Shown: positions 1-7,705, numbered from the stretch's first letter. The stretch: DNA of 29,813 bases from JAKALX01 sp964508715 (GCA_964508715.1 CAZDUX010000029.1:1-29813); one strand, 5' to 3'. Notes: generated from the sequence alone by a model not told the origin. Translations and numbers: made by a program.

Positions 1-52
1 TCGTCCCCACATTCACATGCGGCTTCGTCCGCTCGAATTTCGCCTTCGCCAT
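1..52 (-). CDS. tuf: Elongation factor Tu, N-terminal fragment (cut by window edge)
   Basis: Only the first 17 codons are present. They read MAKAKFERTKPHVNVGT, the conserved EF-Tu N-terminus leading to the first GTPase loop. EF-Tu is the GTPase that delivers aminoacyl-tRNA to the ribosome. A GGAGG lies about 8 bases upstream of the ATG. The gene follows three tRNA genes on the same strand, as in the tRNA-tufB operons of many bacteria. The rest of the gene is beyond the window edge. Identification is secure despite the short piece, because sequence and context agree. Confidence 0.9.
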   Translation of the reverse strand, partial: MAKAKFERTKPHVNVGT

Positions 53-114
53 GGTCCTGCGCCTCCGCGCCTGCTGAAAGTTGGAATGGCCGGGCGCGTT
101 GCCCCGGTAATTGC

Positions 115-190
115 TGGAGCCCTCATCCAGATTCGAACTGGAGACCTCGTTCTTACCAAGAACGCGCTCTGCCGGCTGAGCTATGAGGGC
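115..190 (-). tRNA. tRNA-Thr(GGT)
   Basis: The minus strand folds into a full cloverleaf. The acceptor stem is GCCCTCA with TGAGGGC, and the anticodon stem CGTTC/GAACG closes the loop TTGGTAA with anticodon GGT. The T arm contains GTTCGAATC. The 3' CCA is encoded (115-117). It sits directly upstream of tuf and matches the place of thrT in the E. coli thrU-tyrU-glyT-thrT-tufB operon. Confidence 0.96.
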
Positions 191-281
191 CCGGTTGGTT
201 CCACTCGCCGTGCGAGTGCGGTTCCTTCCTTCGCGGCGGGTTGAATGGCGCTGCCGCCATCCGCCGGTGCGGGCTAGTTGG

Positions 282-368
282 TGGTGGAGAGAGCAGGATT
301 CGAACCTACGAAGCGCGAAGCGCGGCAGATTTACAGTCTGCTGCCATTAACCACTCGGCCATCTCTCC
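282..368 (-). tRNA. tRNA-Tyr(GTA)
   Basis: A class II tRNA with a long variable arm, as usual for bacterial tRNA-Tyr. The acceptor stem is GGAGAGA/TCTCTCC. The anticodon stem GCAGA/TCTGC encloses CTGTAAA with anticodon GTA. The variable arm is GC-rich (GCGC-TTC-GCGC). The T loop is GTTCGAATC, and the 3' CCA is encoded (282-284). It lies between the two Thr tRNAs and is probably processed from the same transcript as tuf. Confidence 0.96.
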
Positions 369-403
369 AGGCCGTCCGCACTCGCCGATCGCCTTCATGT
401 CGT

Positions 404-479
404 TGGAGCCCAGGAGGGGACTCGAACCCCTAACCTGCCGATTACAAATCGGCTGCGCTGCCAGTTGCGCCACCCGGGC
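404..479 (-). tRNA. tRNA-Thr(TGT)
   Basis: The acceptor stem GCCCGGG pairs with CCTGGGC (one G-T wobble). The anticodon stem GCCGA/TCGGC encloses TTTGTAA with anticodon TGT. The T arm contains GTTCGAGTC and the 3' CCA is encoded (404-406). It is the first tRNA of the tRNA-tuf transcription unit. Confidence 0.96.
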
Positions 480-515
480 CCGGGTCAAGCCTCCCACACC
501 GGGGAGAATCCGACA

Positions 516-540
516 CAAAAACGATCCGCCGCAGCGGATC
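516..540 (-). terminator. Intrinsic-terminator-like hairpin upstream of the tRNA genes
   Basis: Read on the minus strand, GATCCGC-TGCG-GCGGATC forms a 7-bp stem with a 4-base loop, followed by G and five T. It lies between the putative promoter and tRNA-Thr(TGT). No minus-strand gene is evident upstream for it to terminate. It may insulate the tRNA operon from antisense transcription or act as a leader hairpin. Confidence 0.5.
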
Positions 541-548
541 AAGTCCTA

Positions 549-577
549 AGTATGGATGCCTCCACAGCCTATGGCAA
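549..577 (-). promoter_or_regulatory. Putative sigma-70-type promoter of the tRNA-tuf unit
   Basis: On the minus strand TTGCCA (577-572) and CATACT (554-549) are separated by exactly 17 bases. Transcription would start near 542 and run into the three tRNAs and tuf. Oddly, a terminator-like hairpin (523-540) would begin almost at the first transcribed base. The promoter call rests only on hexamer match and spacing. Confidence 0.45.
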
Positions 578-743
578 CTCGAATCGGCTTGCCGGCCGCG
601 ATACCCGCCACGCGCCGCACCGTGGTCCAGTTCACACCCCGTAACCCGGATGGGACCTTCGTCCCATGCCCGCGAGCGCCTGCTCCCGTATTGTCCTCCT
701 GGTTGCGAATCGTCACCCTCTCGCGGCCACGGAGGATCCGTTG

Positions 744-2468
744 ATGTCCACCCCTGTCACCCTTCCCAACGAATCGGTCGTACCGGTCCCTGTCGCTGCC
801 GATGTACCGGAAGGGTACTGGCAACGCGAAGCGAGCCACTATCCACAGCCACTTTCGCCCATGTTCCGCGTTTTTCCGACGTGGAGCAGCGAAATCTGGC
901 GAAAAATCGCGACTGAGAAAGGCATGCTTGCCGACGGTATCGAATTCCGCGAAATCGGCGGTTGGGTTTATCAGCGAATCGTGCCGCTGGGCGGCAAGGA
1001 CCGTACGCCTCCTCCTCCATGGCTCATGTGGGTGCTCGTTCGAACCGTGCCGTCCATCCGCGCCCGTGTGCGACTTTGCGTCCGTGCCGTTCAGGATGAC
1101 CTCACCGGGAAGGTACTCGATGACTGGTACGCCTCCTGGAAAGCCGATCAGCAGGAGTCCATCGCCCGGTTCCGCTCCGTGGATTTTTCCACGCTCGACG
1201 ATGGTGCATTTGATGACCACCTTGGCCGCGTCCTCGATTTCGCCTTTGTCAGCCTCGATCGCCACTTCCAGCTCACCGCACCGGTCGCCACCGTTGCTGA
1301 ACTCCACTTCTTCTGCGAAGAGACACTCGGTTGGAGTGAGCGACAGACGATCGAGCTTCTTGCCGGCCTCTCGGTTGCTTCGACGGCCCCATCGCAGGTT
1401 CTCGCCAGTCTCGCCGCGATGGCAAGCAGCCGGCCCGCTGTCCGAGAGGCGATCGCCGCCGCCGATGCATCCACACCCGGCCGCCTCCGTACGATCGATC
1501 CCGAATTCGCCGGCGAGTTCGATGCCTATCAGCGCGAGTTCGCATGCCGCGCCCTCCGTTACGAGGTCATCGACCCGACCCTCGAAGAGGTCCCCGAACT
1601 CACCCTCGGTCTCATTCATGACCAGGTCGTCCGCGGTTACGACCCTGCCACCGAGGCCCGCGCCCTGCGCGAACAGAGGAGCCGTGCCCTCGGCGCCGCC
1701 CGCCAGGCACTCGTGGCGCGCACGGAAACCGAACGGGCCGAGTTCGAGCGCCTCCTCGCCCGGGCCGAGCGGTACTATCCCTCACGCGAGGAGAACGAGT
1801 TCTACACCGTGAGCGCACCCCTTGCACTCATGCGCTACGCCATCCTCGAACTCGGCCGGCGCCTCGCAGCTACTGGCTCGATCGCCACTGCCGGCGACGT
1901 CTTCTTTCTCGAAATGTCCGAAGCCCGCGCCACCCTGCGTGCACCCGCCGACCGCACCGGCCTTGTCACCCGCCGCAAGGGCGAACGCACCTGGGTTCTC
2001 GCTCACCCCGGTCCCGCAGAATATGGTGTTGCCCCTGCGGGCCCGCCGCCTCTTTCGGTTTTCCCCAGAGAGGCGGCCCTGAACCTCAAGATCATCAACT
2101 GGGCCACCGACCGAATTTTCGGTGGCACCCTTATCCCTCAGGCACCCGCCCGGGTGATCAAGGGTAAGGGTGCTGCACCAGGCACCTACACGGGCATCGT
2201 CCGTGTCATCTTTGATGAGACGGAGTTCGACAGGATCCAGCCTGGTGACGTCCTCGTCTGTCCCATCACCTCGCCCGTCTGGTCGATCGTTTTCCCCTCG
2301 GTCGGCGCGCTCGTGACCGATACTGGCGGCATTCTCTCGCACCCCGCGATCATCGCTCGCGAATACGGCATCCCCGCCGTTGTCGCCACCGCCAACGCCA
2401 CCGCACTGCTGAGGGATGGCCAACGCGTGACCGTCGACGGCAAGGCTGGCACCGTCACGCTCGGGTGA
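744..2468 (+). CDS. PEP-utilising-enzyme mobile-domain protein without an ATP-grasp domain
   Basis: 574 residues. The last ~90 residues are a clear PEP-utilising enzyme mobile (swivelling His) domain. The motif TDTGGILSHPAIIAREYGIP places the phospho-accepting His at residue 533. The N-terminal ~450 residues are mostly helical in character and resemble the middle part of rifampicin phosphotransferase/PEP synthase-like proteins. The PPDK-type ATP-binding domain that normally phosphorylates the His is absent, so a separate partner or a different role must be assumed. The ATG at 744 is chosen over the upstream in-frame ATG at 666 because GGAGG sits 8 bases before it. Substrate unknown. A convergent gene follows. 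Confidence 0.8.
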   Translation: MSTPVTLPNESVVPVPVAADVPEGYWQREASHYPQPLSPMFRVFPTWSSEIWRKIATEKGMLADGIEFREIGGWVYQRIVPLGGKDRTPPPPWLMWVLVRTVPSIRARVRLCVRAVQDDLTGKVLDDWYASWKADQQESIARFRSVDFSTLDDGAFDDHLGRVLDFAFVSLDRHFQLTAPVATVAELHFFCEETLGWSERQTIELLAGLSVASTAPSQVLASLAAMASSRPAVREAIAAADASTPGRLRTIDPEFAGEFDAYQREFACRALRYEVIDPTLEEVPELTLGLIHDQVVRGYDPATEARALREQRSRALGAARQALVARTETERAEFERLLARAERYYPSREENEFYTVSAPLALMRYAILELGRRLAATGSIATAGDVFFLEMSEARATLRAPADRTGLVTRRKGERTWVLAHPGPAEYGVAPAGPPPLSVFPREAALNLKIINWATDRIFGGTLIPQAPARVIKGKGAAPGTYTGIVRVIFDETEFDRIQPGDVLVCPITSPVWSIVFPSVGALVTDTGGILSHPAIIAREYGIPAVVATANATALLRDGQRVTVDGKAGTVTLG

Positions 2469-2502
2469 ATTGTCAATTGTGAATCGTGACTCGTGAATTT
2501 GG
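2468..2502. repeat. Short degenerate heptamer tandem repeat
   Basis: Five 7-base units in tandem: AATTGTC, AATTGTG, AATCGTG, ACTCGTG, AATTTGG. They lie between two convergent genes and run straight into a palindromic hairpin. Related AATCGAC/AATCCGT-like heptamers appear just before the HIT gene near 23840-23870. Confidence 0.5.
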
Positions 2503-2517
2503 CGGCTCAGCCGCCAA
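2499..2517. terminator. Palindromic hairpin between convergent genes
   Basis: TTGGCGGCT and AGCCGCCAA form a 9-bp stem around one base. It lies between the stop of the PEP-domain gene (+) and the end of the YCII gene (-), whose TGA stop is inside the palindrome. There is no clear T-run on either side, so bidirectional termination is only likely, not shown. Confidence 0.45.
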
Positions 2518-2776
2518 TCACCACGTTCCAATCGCGAATCCAGTGTCGCGTTACGAGCCCGTTGAGCATGTACGGGTCCCGCTCGGCGAATCGTTCCGCG
2601 GCGCCCCGATCGCGGAAAATGAATACCGCCCCGTCGAGCGGGTCCGCGTAGGCTCCGGCCAACCGGAGCTCACCCTTTCCCAACGCCTCCTCGGCGAGCG
2701 AAAGGTGCGCCGGCCGGAACTCCCCGCGCCGCTCCGCGATATCCTTCACATAGTCGTAGAACAACAACGCAAACAT
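2507..2776 (-). CDS. YCII-related (YciI-like) protein
   Basis: 89 residues with the size and pattern of the YCII family: N-terminal MFALLFYDYV strand, then FRPAHLSLAEEALGKGELRLAGAY, and a DPYMLNGLV motif. The family adopts a dimeric ferredoxin-like fold with a conserved His/Asp pair. Chemical role is mostly unknown. The frame is open upstream to 2899, but that part would overlap the RIO kinase end and does not look like the family. ATG 2776 gives the normal YCII start. No strong Shine-Dalgarno. It lies 77 bases downstream of the RIO kinase gene on the same strand, so it may be co-transcribed with it. Confidence 0.8.
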   Translation of the reverse strand: MFALLFYDYVKDIAERRGEFRPAHLSLAEEALGKGELRLAGAYADPLDGAVFIFRDRGAAERFAERDPYMLNGLVTRHWIRDWNVVIGG

Positions 2777-2853
2777 CGTCGGATTGTAGTCCACTCCCAA
2801 CGGGCCGCGGGAACCCACGGACCACACAGGCCGCATTCGCGGCCGGCCACCGA

Positions 2854-3615
2854 TCACTCGTGCCGCAGCGCACGCCCCCCATACCGGAACCGGCCCCACA
2901 GGAGACTCGTGTGACGCGATGCATCGAACTCGATTCCGTAACGGCTGAAGTAACGGCCAAGGTTGGCCAGGTCGCGCTCGAGCAGGTTTCGCGCTGCCGG
3001 CGCGAATCGCGGGTCGACCGCCTGCGGGAAGTCGATGACCGTCACCTGTCCGCCAGAATAGAGGATGTTGAACCCCGAAAGGTCACCATGTACCACGTCG
3101 TTCGCCAGCCACAACTCCACATTCCAGAGGAGCCGGTCGAGCACCTGCGAGGCCTCGTCCCGCGCGAGCTCCACGTGCTGTAGCTGCGGCGCCGGATTCC
3201 CATCCCGATCACCCACGTGGGCCATCAGGATGGCGTTTTCGTTCGCGAAGTACACCTCCGGCACGTCCGCCCCTGCATACTCGAGCGCGCTCAGCACCTC
3301 AAACTCGTGGTCCACCCAGATTGCACCCTCGAACTCGCGCCCCGTCTCCGTCTTCTTTTCGATCGCCCGGCGGACCTGCCCATTTCCGATTACCCGCCCC
3401 TGCGTGTAAATCGAGCTGTCGCGTACGTTTCGGCGATTGCGCTCGTGGTAGACCTTCGCCACCGCGAACTTCGTTCCGAGCTTCTTCGTTCCGCGGACGA
3501 GGTATGCAGTCGCTTCTTTCCCGCTCTTGATGGTGCGGAGCACCTCGCTCACCACACCGTTGTCGATGAACTCGTCGATGCCAGGCGGCACCTCCGTGTC
3601 GATACGAATAGCCAA
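2854..3615 (-). CDS. RIO-type serine/threonine protein kinase
   Basis: 253 residues from the chosen start. Kinase landmarks: SGKEATAYLV flexible loop (31-40), catalytic Lys54 in FAVAKVY, VHGDLSGFNILY with HGD 176-178 and Asn183, and metal-binding Asp195 in VIDFPQAVD. These are RIO-family motifs, and no APE/substrate loop of ordinary kinases is present. Bacterial RIO proteins are poorly characterised; archaeal and eukaryotic ones act in ribosome maturation. I chose TTG 3615 because GGGAG lies ~10 bases upstream. The frame extends to TTG 3666, but that codon falls in the T-run of the ligase terminator. GTG 3636 is another possibility. Confidence 0.85.
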   Translation of the reverse strand: MAIRIDTEVPPGIDEFIDNGVVSEVLRTIKSGKEATAYLVRGTKKLGTKFAVAKVYHERNRRNVRDSSIYTQGRVIGNGQVRRAIEKKTETGREFEGAIWVDHEFEVLSALEYAGADVPEVYFANENAILMAHVGDRDGNPAPQLQHVELARDEASQVLDRLLWNVELWLANDVVHGDLSGFNILYSGGQVTVIDFPQAVDPRFAPAARNLLERDLANLGRYFSRYGIEFDASRHTSLLWGRFRYGGRALRHE

Positions 3616-3663
3616 AGCAGTTGAACTCCCGTGCACCTGTCGCGCCGCCACCGGTGGACGACG

Positions 3664-3690
3664 CAAGAAAGCCGCCTCACTGGGCGGCCT
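3664..3690 (-). terminator. Intrinsic terminator downstream of ligC
   Basis: On the minus strand GCCGCC, a 6-base loop and GGCGGC are followed by TTTCTT. It lies about 190 bases after the ligase stop and just upstream of the RIO kinase start. Confidence 0.6.
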
Positions 3691-3878
3691 GGGCTTCGGG
3701 AATCGCAGGAAAGCGAAAAGAAGCTACACACCAACCGGGAGGCGCATCGGCACAGCAACCTCAATCACAATCTCCTCCATCAGACGCCCTCCGAAGTTGG
3801 TGGTTCAATCCTACCCGCCCCCGATCCCGACTGACAAGCAAATTCCGCCACCGGCGTCACCCTCTCAGCCCGAGAGCA

Positions 3879-4913
3879 TCAGCCCGCGAACACCTGCTGC
3901 AGCTCCGCCGGTACCACCGCCTCCAGCTGGTCAAACGTGCAGTCCCCGGGCGCCTTGTCTTTCCGCCACCGCCGGAACGTCGCCGCGTGCCGAAAGCGTG
4001 GCCCTTGCAGGTAGTCGAACGTTACCTCGCATACCAGTTCAGGCCGGAGCCGAACCCATGACAGGTCCTTTCCGTTCGTCCACCGGCTCGGAGCGCCCGG
4101 TGTCCGGCCCTTTCCGAATCCGACGTCCTCATCCGTGACATACGGGGCCAGTTCGCCAACCAGTGCCTTCTTCTCTACGGCCTTGAAGCTCGATGTGTGC
4201 CCCACGTGGTGCAGCACTCCCGAATCGTCGTATAGCCCCAGGAGCAATGAGCCGACTGACTTCCCTTCCTCGCCCTTGTTCCACCGGTACCCTGCGACCA
4301 CCGTGTCCACCGTCCGCAGGTGCTTGATCTTCGCCATCGACCGAACACCCGGCCGGTAGGGCTCATCGAGCCGTTTGGCAATCACCCCATCGAGCCCGGC
4401 GCCCTCGAACCGCTCGAACCAGTCACGTGCAGTTGCCGGATCGTGGGTCGCCGGTGTCAGGTATAACGGCGGCCCTGCCTCCGAGAGCAGCGATTCCAGG
4501 CGCTTTCGCCGCTCCCCGAATGGCTCCCCGCGAAGATCCTCGTTTTCGTCGGCCAGTAGATCGAAGGCCACGAACGCTGCAGGTGTCTCGGCCGCCAGCT
4601 TTCGCACCCGCGACGCGGCAGGGTGCAGCCGCAATTGCAGCGTTTCGAATTCGAGGCCCTTCGCCCCCATGATCACCACTTCGCCATCGAGCACTGCAGC
4701 GCGTGGGAGCACTCTCGCCAGGCCCTCCTCGAGTTCCGGGAAGTAGCGACCGAGTGGTTTCAGGTCACGGCTCTGCAGGTAGGGCGCATGCTCTCCATCG
4801 AAGTAGACGATGCACCGGAAGCCGTCCCATTTTGGCTCGTAATGCCACCCCGGGCCTTCCGGGATCCCCCCGGTGAGCTTTGCCAGCATCGGTTCGATCG
4901 GTGGTGTAAGCAT
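3879..4913 (-). CDS. ligC: ATP-dependent DNA ligase, LigC type
   Basis: 344 residues, the usual size of stand-alone LigC-like ligases. The adenylation motif EPKWDGF puts the nucleophilic Lys at residue 28. Further ligase motifs are SRD (motif Ia region), LDGEVVI (motif III), FVAFDLLA (IIIa), GLDGVIAKR (IV) and AKIKHLRTVD (V). A C-terminal OB-fold follows (SLLLGLYDDSG; KDLSWVRLRPELVCEV). There are no primase/polymerase or nuclease domains as in LigD. It seals nicks with ATP; in actinobacteria LigC is a non-essential accessory repair ligase beside NAD-dependent LigA. The start at ATG 4913 gives MLTPPIEPMLAKL, the family N-terminus. A GAGAAT hexamer ends 7 bases upstream, so the mRNA may be leaderless. 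Confidence 0.92.
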   Translation of the reverse strand: MLTPPIEPMLAKLTGGIPEGPGWHYEPKWDGFRCIVYFDGEHAPYLQSRDLKPLGRYFPELEEGLARVLPRAAVLDGEVVIMGAKGLEFETLQLRLHPAASRVRKLAAETPAAFVAFDLLADENEDLRGEPFGERRKRLESLLSEAGPPLYLTPATHDPATARDWFERFEGAGLDGVIAKRLDEPYRPGVRSMAKIKHLRTVDTVVAGYRWNKGEEGKSVGSLLLGLYDDSGVLHHVGHTSSFKAVEKKALVGELAPYVTDEDVGFGKGRTPGAPSRWTNGKDLSWVRLRPELVCEVTFDYLQGPRFRHAATFRRWRKDKAPGDCTFDQLEAVVPAELQQVFAG

Positions 4914-4957
4914 GAGGGCGATTCTCGCCAACTCACATCCACCTGTCACTCGGAAAT

Positions 4958-4985
4958 GGAAGGGGCCGCTTCTGCGGCCCCTTCC
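4958..4985 (-). terminator. Strong hairpin after the TIG-repeat gene
   Basis: A perfect 12-bp stem (4958-4969 with 4974-4985) and 4-base loop, 27 bases downstream of the stop of the secreted TIG protein. Only ATTTCC follows on the minus strand, so the T-run is weak. It also lies upstream of ligC and separates the two transcription units. Confidence 0.65.
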
Positions 4986-5011
4986 CGTGACTGGGCGGCA
5001 GGAGCGCACCC

Positions 5012-7549
5012 CTACCCCAGGACGATCGTCCAGTTCGTGCTGCCGGAGGCATTGATCGCGATCCAGTAGACCGACCCCTTGCGGAGCGTCGTGATATCGA
5101 CTGCGCCCGGGATGCCCGCGCCCGTCGGGAACCAGCCCTTGTAGGTCTGCGTCACCGGGTCGAACAGCCAGATCGCCGTCACGATGCTCGCGACGTTGTT
5201 CGTCCCGGCTCCCGACCCGGAGAGGGCCGTCGAGATTGAAATCCCGTCCTGCCCGTTCCATGAGACGAGGGTCCAGCGGAAATACAGCGTATGCACATAG
5301 GTTTGCGCCGATGCTGTGTTCGTGAAGTTATCGCCAGCCACGTTCGCGCTCGTCCCACCCGAGTTGCTCACCCGGATGTCGAGCTGTCCCGCAGGCATCC
5401 CGCTCGGCGCGGTGGCCGTGATCTGCGTGTCGCTGTTCACGTTGAACGATGCCGACACCCCGCCGAACGTCACCGAACTCGCTCCCGTGAACCCGGAACC
5501 GGTGATGACCACCGTCGTCCCGGCCTGGCCGCTCGTTGGACTGACGCTCGTCACGCTCGGGATGAGCGTCCCTGTGAACGTGAAATCATCGGCCGCCGTG
5601 TTCGGCGAGACCCCCGCTGCCGTTGTCACGATGACATCGACGATGCCTGCCGAGTGCGCGGGTGTGATCACCTGGATCGCCGTGTCGCTGCTCGAGATGA
5701 TCGTCGCCGCTGTCCCGCCGAACTTCACCGAGATTGGATTGCTGAGCCCGCTCCCGTAGACCGTCACATAGGTGATCGGCGTCCCGGAAGCCGGCGCTGT
5801 GTTCACATCGAAGCCGGTTACCACCGGGCCTGCACCATACGTATAGTTCACGCCCGTTGCGGTTCCAGCCGTAACCACGGCATACACGGGGAACGTCCCC
5901 GCTGTTGCACTGACCCCGGTCGTGCACGTGATCGTCTGATTATCGACGTTGACCGGGCTGATACACCCAACGCCGCCGATCGTCACACTCGTCACGCCAG
6001 CCAGGTTCGAGCCGGTGATGGTGACCGGTTGACCCCCGGAAAGGGGACCTGCCGAGGGAGTGATCGACGAGAGGCTGCCGACCCCCGCGGTGTACGTGAA
6101 GTTGTCGTTGACGGTGTCGGGGCTCGAGACGCTCGCGACCGTCACGATGACTGAAACGACCCCCGCGGCATGAATTGGGCAGGTCGCCGTCAGCGACGTC
6201 GAGCTATTGAATGTGACGCTCGGCGACGGGACGCCACCAAAGGTGACGGTTGCTCCCAGTGCAAACCCCGTACCGGTGATAGTGATTGGAATCCCACCGC
6301 CCGGGGGGCAGCTGGCCGGCGACAACCCGGTAACCGTTGGCCCGCTCGAGTACGTGAATGCTGCCGGCAGGCTTGCCGTCCCTGCGCCGTTTGTGAATGC
6401 AACCGTGTAAGGAACGCCGGCGGCCGCTCCGGCGGGTGTCACACACGTCGCCGTCGTCCCGAAACCGAATATCGAAGTGCACGGTTGTCCATTGATCGTA
6501 ATCGACGTGGGGCTATTCAGGTTGGTTCCGCTCAGGGTGATCGTCGTATTGCCTGCAAGCGGGCCACTCGAGGGTGAGACGCCGGTGAGCGTCGGGGTCC
6601 CGGTGTACGTGAAGAGGTCCTGGAGTGTGGTCGCACTCCCCTGCACGGTCACATGGACAGAGCCCGACCCGGAAGGTGCTGTCGCTGTTATCGAGGTGGC
6701 CGAGTTATAGGTGCATGATGTCGCGACGACACCACCGAAGAGCACATTCGATGGGCATGCCCCCGCACTGAACCCGCTCCCCGCTATCGAGACGAGTGTT
6801 CCGGCTGGACCCGATGCTGGTGAGATACTTGTGACTGCTGGCCCGGTCGTGAAGTAGAACAGGTCGGCACTCGTTGCCGTGCTCGTCCCGTTCCCTGTGG
6901 TCACCGTTACGTGATATGAGTTCCCGCTCACGAAGCTCACGTTCGCCGTGGGCACCACGGCATTGACGGTCGAACTATTCACATAAGTGAACGATGTTGC
7001 AGCAGTTGTGCCGAATGCTACACCTGAAACGCCCGTGAAGTTCTGCCCGCTGATGACCACTGCCTGACCAGGTCCGCCGGAAGCGGGCGACACACTCGTC
7101 ACGACAGGCGCAGCACTCGCCGGATCAACCAGTGAGATATTCAACGGGGTGCCCGCCACACTGTTCCCGGCGTTTGGCGAGGAAATCTGAATCGTCAGCG
7201 TCCTGGTTCCCGGCGCCGTCAGCGCGCTCCATGTCGGTGTGTATGGAAACGTTGGGAACACCGTGAAGCTCGTCGCCGACGGACCAGAATAGTCCGTGTT
7301 GAGCACTGCCGTCCCACTGAGAAGGAAGTCAATCCTGTCGCCAGTTGGTGCGCACGATCCTCCGGAGGCCGCCACGGATACATTGAATGACGTCCCCTTG
7401 TTGACGACCGTCGAGGATGCGGACAGCGTGTACACGCAGTTGTTGGCTGCCGCAGGCACCACCCCCTGCACCATTGCCACAACAACCATCGCCGCCGCTG
7501 CAAGCACCACCAGCGCCCGGCGCCGGCCTCCCGTCAGTGTTCCTGGCAT
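5012..7549 (-). CDS. Secreted protein with seven IPT/TIG repeats
   Basis: 845 residues. N-terminal signal peptide: GRRR, then a hydrophobic core and a VVPAAANN cleavage region at about residues 15-37. Next is a Calx-beta-like segment (~40-145). Seven IPT/TIG immunoglobulin-like repeats follow, each opening with a PxVTxxSPxSGxxG-like stretch (e.g. PVVTSVSPASGGPGQ, PAVTSISPASGPAGT, PSVTSVSPTSGQAGT) and containing a VxFGG motif. The last ~85 residues (YFRWTLVSWNGQDG to LRKGSVYWIAI) form a separate small domain. Such proteins are cell-surface or secreted adhesins or structural proteins; ligand unknown. ATG 7549 is preferred to GTG 7570 because GGGAGGGAG lies 7-15 bases before it. Ser/Thr-rich, low in charge. 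Ends in a strong hairpin. Confidence 0.85.
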   Translation of the reverse strand: MPGTLTGGRRRALVVLAAAAMVVVAMVQGVVPAAANNCVYTLSASSTVVNKGTSFNVSVAASGGSCAPTGDRIDFLLSGTAVLNTDYSGPSATSFTVFPTFPYTPTWSALTAPGTRTLTIQISSPNAGNSVAGTPLNISLVDPASAAPVVTSVSPASGGPGQAVVISGQNFTGVSGVAFGTTAATSFTYVNSSTVNAVVPTANVSFVSGNSYHVTVTTGNGTSTATSADLFYFTTGPAVTSISPASGPAGTLVSIAGSGFSAGACPSNVLFGGVVATSCTYNSATSITATAPSGSGSVHVTVQGSATTLQDLFTYTGTPTLTGVSPSSGPLAGNTTITLSGTNLNSPTSITINGQPCTSIFGFGTTATCVTPAGAAAGVPYTVAFTNGAGTASLPAAFTYSSGPTVTGLSPASCPPGGGIPITITGTGFALGATVTFGGVPSPSVTFNSSTSLTATCPIHAAGVVSVIVTVASVSSPDTVNDNFTYTAGVGSLSSITPSAGPLSGGQPVTITGSNLAGVTSVTIGGVGCISPVNVDNQTITCTTGVSATAGTFPVYAVVTAGTATGVNYTYGAGPVVTGFDVNTAPASGTPITYVTVYGSGLSNPISVKFGGTAATIISSSDTAIQVITPAHSAGIVDVIVTTAAGVSPNTAADDFTFTGTLIPSVTSVSPTSGQAGTTVVITGSGFTGASSVTFGGVSASFNVNSDTQITATAPSGMPAGQLDIRVSNSGGTSANVAGDNFTNTASAQTYVHTLYFRWTLVSWNGQDGISISTALSGSGAGTNNVASIVTAIWLFDPVTQTYKGWFPTGAGIPGAVDITTLRKGSVYWIAINASGSTNWTIVLG

Positions 7550-7644
7550 CCGTGTTCTCCCTCCCGCCACGCAGAGCAGGCCCAGCCCAGGGCGGCTCGA
7601 GGCCCCTTACCGGACTTCGCGGTCACTCTACCGCAGCACGTCAA

Positions 7645-7705
7645 CGAGTGACTAATTCGTTATGTTTCTTCGTCGCGAATCCTTTACTTAATCCACATCA
7701 ATTTG
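7645..7705 (-). promoter_or_regulatory. AT-rich pocket upstream of the TIG gene
   Basis: The 256-base gap between the TIG gene and glycerate kinase contains a stretch (about 7645-7705) much richer in A/T than its surroundings, with CATAACGAAT and GGATTAAGTAAAGG on the minus strand. This is the likely promoter region of the TIG gene. I could not fix a convincing -35/-10 pair. No gene is seen in the gap. Confidence 0.3.

Noticed and set aside
556..744. 62-codon plus-strand frame whose TGA overlaps the ATG of the PEP-domain gene (TGATG)
   Set aside because: No SD, start overlaps the putative tRNA promoter, and composition is not clearly coding. The PEP gene has its own GGAGG, so coupling is not needed.
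546..1619. Minus-strand frame ending just before the terminator-like hairpin at 540
   Set aside because: It lies mostly opposite the PEP-domain gene and has no domain. Its end near a hairpin is tempting but not enough.
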